DNA of 53,768 nucleotides, taken from Fulvivirga sp. GTDB taxonomy: Bacteria; Bacteroidota; Bacteroidia; Cytophagales; Cyclobacteriaceae. The position numbers were made by a program, and so were the translations under genes. Every line of letters begins with the position of its first letter. Positions within the stretch are counted from its first letter, which is position 1. The notes under the pieces are model-generated. The model made no database searches and had not been told where the DNA came from. It saw nothing but the letters and a program-made list of their open reading frames with translations. The DNA lies in the NCBI GenBank assembly GCA_028280565.1, contig JANQLQ010000259.1, positions 1-53,768 on the forward strand, written 5' to 3'. This document shows positions 34,178-42,536 of the stretch, in pieces.

Positions 34178-35362
34178 TTAATTCAATAATGCAGGGATGG
34201 TTACTCTCCTGTTAGGGGTACTCAACGTTTTCATAAAAGCGATCAACGCTTCTTTTTCCTGTTGGTCCAGGTACAGTTTTTGCAGTAGTGGTGATGTTTT
34301 GGGGAGTAGAGAATCTCTTGGAGTCCCCAGGTACTTTCGCTGGATCGGCGCGGGATTTCCCAAGTCATAAAATTCAACCACATCCAAAAGTGAAGGGAAG
34401 TGACCGTTATGCATCCAGGGGCCCGTGCGTGCTACTTCTCTCAGCGTAGGGGTTCTGAACTTTCCTATATCGTCTTTTTCCTTCGTAATGTAGTATCTTC
34501 CCAGGTCTTCATGCTTTGACCCGAAAAGAGTTTGCCCGTCGTTGTGAAATTGGTTATCGCTGAAATAGGGGGTATTGTGGCAGTTGATACACCGTGCTTT
34601 TGTCCTGAACAAATGTAGGCCCCGTACCTCTTGGTCCGTATAAATTTCGGAATTCCCGTTAATGAACTTGTCAAACTTAGTGGCAGGGCTATTGATCGTT
34701 CTTTCATAGGTGGCAATAGCGTATTGAATACGTTTTGTAGTAACAGAATCGTCGCCAAAGGCTTTTGTGAAGAGGGGTTTATAGCCTTGTATGCTGGCAA
34801 TTTTATCGACTGCTAGGGGTAAGATCTCGTTCATTTCCAACGCATCCATAATCGGGAACTTAACCTGCTCCTCGAGACTTGCCGCACGTCCATCCCAGAA
34901 TAATGACGTGGCATGGGCTACATTTAAGATGGTCATGGCGTTGCGTTTGCCAGTTTGCCTGTCATGCCCGAAACTTCGAGTAAGATTGTCTGTCCAGCCT
35001 AGCTCGGGGTTGTGGCAAGAAGCACAAGCGATTTGACCGCTCGACGATAACCTGGGGTCAAAAAACAAGGTTTTGCCTAACGTTGCTTTCTCTTTTGAAT
35101 AGGGGTTATAGCGAGGGTGCTCAGCCTTTGGCAATACACCAATATCTTGGAATATTTCCTTATCCACCAAACTATCCAAATGTGGGGGAGGCCATTTAGC
35201 ATAGTCTCCACTGCTATACCGGGCCCTAAGATCTGCCAAAGTCCCCGCTCCATTGGGCTTTACAGCAAGACTCGATAGTACGGCCACTCCTAACAGCACA
35301 CTAGCGCTGATGATCAAAAGCTTGTATTTCCTACCCCTTTTCATGCCTATGTTCATGTGCAT
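34178..35362 (-). CDS. Di-haem cytochrome c peroxidase, MauG/CcpA family
   Basis: 394 residues as listed; a start at Met7 (35344) is also plausible. A membrane or signal helix (LLIISASVLLGVAVLSSLA) leads into the periplasm. The two haem sites are CASCH (Cys113-His117; ACASCHNPELGWT) and CINCH (around residue 258; CINCHNTPYFSD). The distal axial Met in GPWMHNGHFPSL is the usual ligand of the high-potential haem. The family reduces hydrogen peroxide with electrons from small cytochromes, or oxidises proteins as MauG does. It lies in a SusC/SusD operon between two secreted proteins, an unusual company. Confidence 0.9.
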   Translation of the reverse strand: MHMNIGMKRGRKYKLLIISASVLLGVAVLSSLAVKPNGAGTLADLRARYSSGDYAKWPPPHLDSLVDKEIFQDIGVLPKAEHPRYNPYSKEKATLGKTLFFDPRLSSSGQIACASCHNPELGWTDNLTRSFGHDRQTGKRNAMTILNVAHATSLFWDGRAASLEEQVKFPIMDALEMNEILPLAVDKIASIQGYKPLFTKAFGDDSVTTKRIQYAIATYERTINSPATKFDKFINGNSEIYTDQEVRGLHLFRTKARCINCHNTPYFSDNQFHNDGQTLFGSKHEDLGRYYITKEKDDIGKFRTPTLREVARTGPWMHNGHFPSLLDVVEFYDLGNPAPIQRKYLGTPRDSLLPKTSPLLQKLYLDQQEKEALIAFMKTLSTPNRRVTIPALLN

Positions 35363-35368
35363 GGCGGG

Positions 35369-36001
35369 TCAGTGTGTACGAGGTTTAATCCCTCTTTCCT
35401 CTTGTACTTTTCTTATCCTTTCCTTCGCACCTTTGTGAAAGGCAATGTACATAGCTTCTTTAGCCGATTGGGCAGCATAGATAGATGAGTCCTGCCATTG
35501 ATCATAATAGCGCCCTCTCAAAAGTGATATGTACTTCTCTTTGATTGCCGATTGCTGGGTAGAATCTTTAAAGTAGTAGAACACATCATACCATGTTTTC
35601 AAGTTGAGTTGCTCTTTGAGGGATCTTGTCTCCTCTGTTGATGTGTGTAAATAAAAGCCGACAGTTTCCAGCCTGAACAATACTTTATACATTTCATACC
35701 GGTGCGCCCTATTGAAGCCATTATGTTTTATAGCAAGTACCACCGACAATGAATCCTCGTAATTAAAACTCCCTGGGTTTTTTGTCCTAAAAGGATAGAG
35801 CTGATAAGTGGAGTCGAAGGTGTGGGACGGAATGGAAATGCGGTAATCTTCGTCCAAGTATTCAAAGTCTTCATTACTATCCAAGTAGGTGAGCGGCTTT
35901 TCTTCCGCGGGCGATTGAAGCCTTTCATTGGAAGTTTGCCCCTGGCAATGAAACATTGGGGCAGCAAATAAAGCGGTATACATTAACGACTTGATACTCA
36001 T
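35369..36001 (-). CDS. Secreted hypothetical protein in the SusCD operon
   Basis: 210 residues with a signal peptide ending FHCQGQ (a Cys nearby could also make it a lipoprotein). The mature part is helical in its second half (HRYEMYKVLFRLETVGFYLH, YISLLRGRYYDQWQDSSIY, EERGIKPRTH) and acidic at the start. I recognise no domain. It is 1 bp from the lipoprotein gene before it and 6 bp from the di-haem peroxidase gene after it, so it belongs to the same transcript and may assist the peroxidase. Confidence 0.7.
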   Translation of the reverse strand: MSIKSLMYTALFAAPMFHCQGQTSNERLQSPAEEKPLTYLDSNEDFEYLDEDYRISIPSHTFDSTYQLYPFRTKNPGSFNYEDSLSVVLAIKHNGFNRAHRYEMYKVLFRLETVGFYLHTSTEETRSLKEQLNLKTWYDVFYYFKDSTQQSAIKEKYISLLRGRYYDQWQDSSIYAAQSAKEAMYIAFHKGAKERIRKVQEERGIKPRTH

Positions 36002-36002
36002 A

Positions 36003-37475
36003 TTATAGGTTTATGGGTGTTATACAATTGTTATGGGTTAAAGGCTGGGGTGCTGGATATACAGCATTGTTATACAGCCTGTATTCCGAGGTTATGGTGC
36101 CGCCAAAAAGCTCGTCATTGGTAGCATTGAACGTTAAACTCACCTCAAAAAGCCCGGGACTTATTTCCCTGTAGGTACCCTGACCCGAGATATCTATCGT
36201 GTAGGAGTTTCCCGATACCGAGGAGATGGTGATGGGCTGTGATTCTACCAGTACATTCCCAGAGGTGGTGCTATTCCCGTTATCACCAGGGAAAAACTCC
36301 AACGCAGGGTCAACATTGAACCCCGGAGAGTTATTTTCCCGGGTTGATTCATTGTTGAACCAACGCTTCAAGTTAAAAGAGTTAGTCGTTGAACCTTCGA
36401 TTACCCTGCTGTCAAACCCTATTTTAAACGCATGGTGGTAAATGTCATCAGAGGGGTCACTGGTTCCCTTGTCATCATAGAGCACGGCATTTCGATCATC
36501 GGCTTCAACAACTACAGGAAAGCTAAAGGCAAAAAAGGAGCCCCATTTACACTCCCCTGTATTGCTAAAATCTCCCCAGTTTTCGCCATAAGTTCTAAAG
36601 AACGTGTCCGACAGGTTATAAAAATTTGCCGCTGGGTTTGTACTCAAATCGCGCTCAATTTTTACCGGTTTTTCAATTAGCAAAACAGTATTACCTCTGG
36701 GCACATATCCGTTGTTCTCTAATAGGTTAATGGTACTTATGAAGCTTAAAGAATCATTTTGAATATCTTCCTCCAGCGTAAGCTTGTAGTCAATACGGTT
36801 AGTGTTCTCACTTTCCCGGGCCAGGGTGTATTCGAAACCATTGGTAAAACTGAAAATGTCGTTATCATCGATATCCCCGGGGAAATAGCCTTTGGGAAGG
36901 TCTAGATTGAAGTATATCTCTTCGCCAATTTCACCCTCTATTGTGATTTTGTTCGTGTTAAACGAATACTGGAAGGAAAGCGCTTGAAAATCCACCGTCA
37001 ATGTATTGTTGGGAGAAGCGCTATTGGGAGCCCCAATATTGACATTGGGATTATCCGTAGCTACCAGTGCCAGGTCCAGCTGTTGAGTGGATGTAAAATC
37101 CCACCGATCATTAACCGTCACATATATTGTGTCTACCAACTGTGTGGGTGTAAATGTCAACGTACCTTCCGGCTCGATGGTAAGGTCTAAATCGCCATGG
37201 ATCTCGCTGCTAAAGGTGGCTATTATCGTTTGGTCAATAGCCGGGTAGGTCAAAGCTACCGGTATTTTCAATACCTTGATGTTATCCTTTTCATAGTAAC
37301 TTATGGGTTCTCCACTTGTATCTACTATGGGATATTCTAACACTTCGTTCCCTGCATTGGTCAAAAGAAAAAACCTGACATACGCCGTATTACCGAGCTG
37401 CATGTCCGTGTCATCGGTGGTACACGACAGCAAAAAAGCGAGTGAAAGGAGGATGACTACTTTAATAACCGTCAT
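36003..37475 (-). CDS. Surface lipoprotein partner of the SusCD pair
   Basis: 490 residues. The signal ends in LLSC (Cys18) followed by TTDDTD, a surface-lipoprotein export-type acidic tail. The first ~170 residues form beta-sandwich repeats (VALTYPAIDQTIIATFSSEI, LDLTIEPEGTLTFTPTQLVD), perhaps Calx-beta-like. A Cys-containing C-terminal domain follows from ~290 (FRTYGENWGDFSNTGECKWG, FEVSLTFNATNDELFGG). It overlaps SusD by 14 bp. Lipoproteins in this position of Sus-type operons usually bind the substrate at the cell surface. The ligand here is unknown and no carbohydrate enzyme is in the operon. Confidence 0.75.
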   Translation of the reverse strand: MTVIKVVILLSLAFLLSCTTDDTDMQLGNTAYVRFFLLTNAGNEVLEYPIVDTSGEPISYYEKDNIKVLKIPVALTYPAIDQTIIATFSSEIHGDLDLTIEPEGTLTFTPTQLVDTIYVTVNDRWDFTSTQQLDLALVATDNPNVNIGAPNSASPNNTLTVDFQALSFQYSFNTNKITIEGEIGEEIYFNLDLPKGYFPGDIDDNDIFSFTNGFEYTLARESENTNRIDYKLTLEEDIQNDSLSFISTINLLENNGYVPRGNTVLLIEKPVKIERDLSTNPAANFYNLSDTFFRTYGENWGDFSNTGECKWGSFFAFSFPVVVEADDRNAVLYDDKGTSDPSDDIYHHAFKIGFDSRVIEGSTTNSFNLKRWFNNESTRENNSPGFNVDPALEFFPGDNGNSTTSGNVLVESQPITISSVSGNSYTIDISGQGTYREISPGLFEVSLTFNATNDELFGGTITSEYRLYNNAVYPAPQPLTHNNCITPINL

Positions 37476-38913
37476 TTTGTATGATGTTTTCGTTTAGGCC
37501 TGTACTGGAAAAAGGGATGGGCAAAATGAAATAGTTGGAGGGGTAGGTCAAGTTGCAAAGTCGGCTAAGACAGCCCTTTTCTCGGGTAACATCTTTCTTA
37601 TATCGCAGGATATCGAATAGAAGATGCCCCTCGAAAGCCAGTTCCCGCCTTCTTTCCAAGAATATTTCGTTTAAAATGTTTTCCGTGCTTGTGAGAGGCG
37701 CCAAATTCGCTCGTTCGCGGATGGTATTCAGGTCTGTCAACGCCTCCCCTACATTGTTCAGCCGCGCATTTGCCTCAGCCCTGGTCAAAAACATTTCGGA
37801 AAGCCGGATGCACGTAGTGCCAGCATTGCCCTGATACTTTTTGGTAAAGTAGTAAGGCATCGCTGTTGTCTCTTGGTTAGAAAAGGTAGCCAGGTTAATC
37901 TCGAGGAACATATTTGACCTAATATCGACAGTGTCGTATAGATCCAATAAGTCCCCGGAAGCCACATAATCTTTATAATTATTAGTTGAATTATAGATAA
38001 AATATTCGGATATACTGCTGCTAATACTACCATCGTCAACATCCCTAGGGGCACTAAACTCTAAGATCACTTCGCTCACCGGGTCTTCATTTAATTCCCA
38101 TTCGCTTACATAGTTTCCAGTTGTGGCCAAAGCAATCCCGGAAGTGGTGATGACTTCGTTGGAAAAAGCCCGGGCTTTTTCCCAATCGTTCATCTGCAAG
38201 GCGATGCGTGCGTATAGCGCCAGTGTTGAGATCCTATTGAAATAGGCATATGCCGGTTCGGTAGATAATAAGGTGTTATCCGTGAAGGAGGCCAAAGCGG
38301 CGTCTAGATCGGCTTTAATGAAGTCATAGGTCTCCAATAGTGTAAGCCTGGCGGGGAAGTCCACCCCTAGCGCCAGTGTTCTTGTATTATAAACGATCCC
38401 TAAATGCGATGCACCTGGCGTATAATTGTAATTTTGAGCATAATGGATGGCCACCAAGTAATGAGCAAAGGCCCGCATGGTAAGCAGCTCGGCCAGTAAT
38501 TGACTTCTCTCTTGGTCCGTAAAAAAACTGTATCCGTCAAAATATTCTAAAATGACATTTACCTGGTTGATGATTACATACAGTTCTTCATAGTAGCCCA
38601 CATAATCAGAATCTTCTTCCGTATCGGAGAAATCGTAACTGTTTTCAATATCCCCGGGTACAGTGACTATTTGGTTGATGATGCGAGGAGTGAACGTGAT
38701 ATTGCCTCCCTGGACATCGGCATAAAGCATGTATCTTGAGGATAACAGGGCTTCAATGTCATAATATACACGGCTAAAAGCTTGCTCAACACCTATTCTT
38801 GACGAGAGCTGCCCTGTAATGGACGCCTGCGTGCCGGGTTCTTGGTCAAGAAAATCTTCACAACCCATAAAACAGGAGCAAATACCGGTCAAACAAATTA
38901 GAAGGTTCTTCAT
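37462..38913 (-). CDS. susD: SusD/RagB family nutrient-binding lipoprotein
   Basis: 483 residues. The lipobox ends in Cys18 (FMGC) followed by EDFLDQEP, the classic SusD start. Helical repeats include YEELYVIINQVNVILEYFDG and RSQLLAELLTMRAFAHYLVA; the C-terminal SusD/RagB region carries RLSEMFLTRAEANARLNNVG and ERRRELAFEGHLLFDILRYK, ending in YPSNYFILPIPFSSTGLNEN. It caps the SusC barrel and delivers substrate to it. The name is a family name; the substrate need not be starch. The gene is 3 bp from SusC and overlaps the next gene by 14 bp. Confidence 0.93.
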   Translation of the reverse strand: MKNLLICLTGICSCFMGCEDFLDQEPGTQASITGQLSSRIGVEQAFSRVYYDIEALLSSRYMLYADVQGGNITFTPRIINQIVTVPGDIENSYDFSDTEEDSDYVGYYEELYVIINQVNVILEYFDGYSFFTDQERSQLLAELLTMRAFAHYLVAIHYAQNYNYTPGASHLGIVYNTRTLALGVDFPARLTLLETYDFIKADLDAALASFTDNTLLSTEPAYAYFNRISTLALYARIALQMNDWEKARAFSNEVITTSGIALATTGNYVSEWELNEDPVSEVILEFSAPRDVDDGSISSSISEYFIYNSTNNYKDYVASGDLLDLYDTVDIRSNMFLEINLATFSNQETTAMPYYFTKKYQGNAGTTCIRLSEMFLTRAEANARLNNVGEALTDLNTIRERANLAPLTSTENILNEIFLERRRELAFEGHLLFDILRYKKDVTREKGCLSRLCNLTYPSNYFILPIPFSSTGLNENIIQNDGY

Positions 38914-38916
38914 TGT

Positions 38917-41900
38917 TTAAAACGTTGTGTTAATGGTCAGGGTGTAGGTCCTCATTTCCGGGTATACATTCCTCAACTCGGCTATGCCGTTTACATTGTC
39001 GGGGCTTTTTTCCCTGAACCAGTAGAATAAATTGGAACCGTTTAACGAAATATCTAATGACTTTAATGGCAGCTTGTATTTTTCCACGGGAAGGCTATAG
39101 CCGAGGCTGATAGACTTTAGTTTAATGTGACTGTTGTCGTACACATATTTGGAGGAGTTATTGACGATGGGATTACCCTTTGTCACCACGGGTAAAGAAG
39201 CCCTATCTCCCTGTTCGTACCAAGCGTCGTAGAAGACATTTACTGACGGGTTTCTGAATTCTATATCATTATACCCGTCAATGAGCGGCCTGCTGACCAG
39301 CACATCGCCCCCATATGTATAGGAGCAGATAATATTCAATCTTATTTTTTTGTAGGTAAACGTATTGTTAAACCCCCCGTAAAACTCCGGTTGTGTATCT
39401 CCTAATGGAATCCAATCCGTTGCGTCAAACAAGTCCCTTAACATAGCTGCTTCATAGATCTCACCGTCTACATGAAAGAGCTCCCGTCCTGTTGAAGGGT
39501 CTATCCCGGCAAACTGGAAGCCCCAAAGCGTGGAAGTGGGAAAGCCTACTCTTTGAGCCCGCGCCCTTGATGCTTGAGAAAAGTCAGATTCCAGGCCCGA
39601 TAGGGAAGTTACCTCGTTTTCGATACGGGTGAAATTGAAAGAAGAGTTCCAGGAAAAATTCTCATTTGCAAACCACTGCGCCCGCACGCTAAATTCAATT
39701 CCCTGGTTGTACATACTCGCACCGTTTATTTTGGCGGTGTTATAGCCTGATTCGGCAATTACATCACGGGTAACGATTTGGTCCTCCATGTTGTCCCTGA
39801 AAAACTCGGTGGTGACCTCGAACTTATCGAGGAAATGAAAGTCTACTCCCACATTGAATTTTTTATTAACCTCCCATCCAAGATTTGGATTGGGGGGAGA
39901 ATCGGTGTCTAACCCGGCATTCTGGGAACCAGACTGGTAACCTAAGTATGTGTTTCCTATGTCATACAACCCCACCGCTGCGTAGGTGCCGATCCTGGAG
40001 TTACCTGTCCTGCCATAACTTACCCTGAGGCTGAGAAAATCGACGAAATTGCTCGATTTCAAAAAACGTTCATTGCTGATATTCCAACTGGCCCCCAGGC
40101 CCCCGTTAATGGCTGTGTTATTATCACCTCCGAAAACGGAACTTTGGTCTACCCTGAAGTTGGCCAATAAGAAATACCGCTTACCATAATCATAGTTAGC
40201 TTGCGCAAAGAAAGAACGTGCCGTCGCCGTGGAATGGTCACTTTGCTTATCCTGCTCTTCCGCTAGGCTTACGGGCTGGGGGGTTGTAAAGTCATCAAAC
40301 CCATCGCCTCTTTCAAAAGAAAAATCTACCCGTTCACCCCGCAGCTCCAGCCCGGCCAGGGCGTCAAAAGAGTGATGGCCGCTGAAAGTGGGTGTGTAAG
40401 TTAATGAACCATTCCAATTCCATTTCCTAGTATCCCTGTCCCGTATTACGCGCCTGCCTTGGGTGCCATCCGAAAAATTTCCCGTTCCATTCAAGCCAGA
40501 GAAGAAACGGTCTTCGTCTTTGTAGGATGCATCGAGGCCAAAGAGCGTTGAAATGGCCAAGCTATTTGAAATGGCGTAATCTAACTTTAGGCTGCTGAGG
40601 ACAGCCATGGTTTTCGCCTCTGCTTTGTTTTGCTTGGATACCGCCACGGGATTCCCGTAGGTTGGCACGAAAGTGTAGTTTCCATCGTTATCGTAAAGAG
40701 GTATGGTGGGGGGCAGGGCATAAGCATATAAGGTATTGGGACTGTTTTTCACCACAAGCGATGGAGCAACGAACAGTGTTAAATCAAAATTACCCTTCCC
40801 GTAGCCAAGCTTGAGGGAGCTATTCAGTTTTTCAAAGGTATTTTCCCGCTGTGCTTCGTTGGTTTTTTGGTAGCCCATGCCTGCTCTCACCCGCCAGTTT
40901 TTTACCGACCCACTGGCAGAGAGATTATAGCGGCTAAAGGAGCCATTCCGGTTGAGTAAGTTGAACCAGTCCGTATCTACGCCATTCCAGTCACGTACGT
41001 TATTTAATTCACCATTATTGGTATAGTACTCATTTAATACCTGTTGGTATTGCTCCCCATTAAGAGATTCGTACCGGTTGAAGGCGGTGTTAATACCTGC
41101 CTGTACCGATGCATTAAATCGTACAGGACCCCCCTTGCCTTGTTTAGTGGTGATGATAATCACGCCATTAGCGGCATCGGCGCCATATAAACCTACAGCT
41201 GCGGCATCTTTTAATATACTGAAGCTCTCGATGTCCTGCACACCTACTTTGGCTAAAGGGTTCAGGATATCCTCGGATAGATTACCGGTGCCCAAATCGA
41301 AAAACGGGTTCCCCTCTAAGCCAGTCTCTTCAGATAAGATAATGCCGTCAATAATGATCAAGGGTTGAGTAGAGGTCCCTAATGAATTAGCACTTAAGGG
41401 CGTTAACGAGCCCTGTCCCCGAATATCAATTGAAGCAGCGCCACCCAGCACAGGATTAACTTCTACCAATACCCCTGCGGCCTGGCCTTCCAATAACTCG
41501 TCGAAGGTAACGGCCGGCTGTTCTATCGCAATATCCTGGGTGGATACTTTAGCAATACTGCCTACTACCTCCTCTTTTAACCTTGATGTACCATAGGAAG
41601 AGGTCACCACAATTTCGTCTAATTCCGTTGTGGAGGGCTCCAAATAGATGGCGAACTCGGTGAGCTTACCGATACGCTGTGTGTAGGGCTCCATGCCTAT
41701 AAAAGATATTTGCAGCTCTTTTTTGTGAATGTCCTCACCGGGTACGGTAAGAACAAACTTTCCATCGTTATCCGTAACTGTCCCGGTGGACCCACCTTTT
41801 ATGGAAATCGAAGCCCCCGGCAAGGGAAGTGCCAAATTGTTCTCTAACCCGTAGACCACTCCCTTTACTTTTCTGCTGGCCGGTTGATTTTGTGCCTCTA

Positions 41901-41997
41901 CTTTCGAATGAAAAAGTGGGACAATGGATAGGATCAGCCCTAGCGCAAAACTGTTTACACATCCATGTAAGCCCCCGTGAAAAAGCTTGATCCCCAT
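38917..41997 (-). CDS. susC: SusC/RagA family TonB-linked outer-membrane transporter
   Basis: 1026 residues. After the signal peptide (cleavage near VEAQ) comes the carboxypeptidase-like domain (KGVVYGLENNLALPLPGASI, ending in IYLEPSTTELDEIVVTSSYG, the TonB box region). The plug follows with VGVQDIESFSILKDAAAVGL and YGADAANGVIIITTKQGKGG, the signature of SusC. The barrel then runs to a C-terminal Phe (TINTTF). It imports a large ligand with SusD. First gene of the leftward operon 41997-31104. No clear sigma or ECF regulator is adjacent. Confidence 0.94.
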   Translation of the reverse strand: MGIKLFHGGLHGCVNSFALGLILSIVPLFHSKVEAQNQPASRKVKGVVYGLENNLALPLPGASISIKGGSTGTVTDNDGKFVLTVPGEDIHKKELQISFIGMEPYTQRIGKLTEFAIYLEPSTTELDEIVVTSSYGTSRLKEEVVGSIAKVSTQDIAIEQPAVTFDELLEGQAAGVLVEVNPVLGGAASIDIRGQGSLTPLSANSLGTSTQPLIIIDGIILSEETGLEGNPFFDLGTGNLSEDILNPLAKVGVQDIESFSILKDAAAVGLYGADAANGVIIITTKQGKGGPVRFNASVQAGINTAFNRYESLNGEQYQQVLNEYYTNNGELNNVRDWNGVDTDWFNLLNRNGSFSRYNLSASGSVKNWRVRAGMGYQKTNEAQRENTFEKLNSSLKLGYGKGNFDLTLFVAPSLVVKNSPNTLYAYALPPTIPLYDNDGNYTFVPTYGNPVAVSKQNKAEAKTMAVLSSLKLDYAISNSLAISTLFGLDASYKDEDRFFSGLNGTGNFSDGTQGRRVIRDRDTRKWNWNGSLTYTPTFSGHHSFDALAGLELRGERVDFSFERGDGFDDFTTPQPVSLAEEQDKQSDHSTATARSFFAQANYDYGKRYFLLANFRVDQSSVFGGDNNTAINGGLGASWNISNERFLKSSNFVDFLSLRVSYGRTGNSRIGTYAAVGLYDIGNTYLGYQSGSQNAGLDTDSPPNPNLGWEVNKKFNVGVDFHFLDKFEVTTEFFRDNMEDQIVTRDVIAESGYNTAKINGASMYNQGIEFSVRAQWFANENFSWNSSFNFTRIENEVTSLSGLESDFSQASRARAQRVGFPTSTLWGFQFAGIDPSTGRELFHVDGEIYEAAMLRDLFDATDWIPLGDTQPEFYGGFNNTFTYKKIRLNIICSYTYGGDVLVSRPLIDGYNDIEFRNPSVNVFYDAWYEQGDRASLPVVTKGNPIVNNSSKYVYDNSHIKLKSISLGYSLPVEKYKLPLKSLDISLNGSNLFYWFREKSPDNVNGIAELRNVYPEMRTYTLTINTTF

Positions 41998-42536
41998 CTT
42001 TTATTTAGAACCATTATAAATAATTGTAAACTTAAGGATTAAGTCAAATTATTCATGCCTAACTGTGAAATAATAGTTCAATATCCACGAGAACGAAATG
42101 AAGTGAATACCCTGCTAAGGCGATAAAAAATACATGCACCGTTTAATTGTAGCTTGACGATTGTTTTTGCTTGCTTAGGAAACAGGTGATAGAGACCTAA
42201 TGGATGGATAAATTCCTTACCATGATCAGAAAAGCCGCCGTCATCAAAGAATGGCTTTTGAGTATTGGAATACCGATGTAAAAGCAATTGGATTCCACAG
42301 TTTAAGCAATAAACAAGTGTTAATAAAATGGTTTAAAGCACTCCATATTTAATACTTTAACTCCTCCCAATGTAATTTTCCTGTGTGTACGCATTTTAAA
42401 ATCGATCGGCAGTTGGAATTACCAACGCCATGTCTATTCGTACTTTTTTGGTAATCGTCTCATTCTTAGCCTGTTGCCCTTAAAATCAAAAAAATTCACC
42501 AATTATTTGTATCTTTGTTAAAGAATTTTAATCCAA
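41998..42536. other. Divergent intergenic region between susC and napA
   Basis: About 540 bp, A/T rich. It should contain promoters for both large operons. A -7 box was found only for napA. No FNR/CRP-type TTGAT..ATCAA site, riboswitch or small RNA was recognised. Confidence 0.6.
42510..42517 (+). promoter_or_regulatory. -7 box (TATCTTTG) before napA
   Basis: Exact TAnnTTTG match 19 bp before the ATG. The -33 region is weak, so an activator may be needed. Confidence 0.45.

Noticed and set aside
42078-42287. 69-codon minus-strand frame between susC and napA
   Set aside because: No motif, no ribosome-binding context; it lies in the divergent promoter region.
42430-42483. 17-codon frame MSIRTFLVIVSFLACCP before napA
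   Set aside because: It looks like a tiny lipoprotein leader but has no support beyond hydrophobicity; random short frames are common in A/T-rich DNA.
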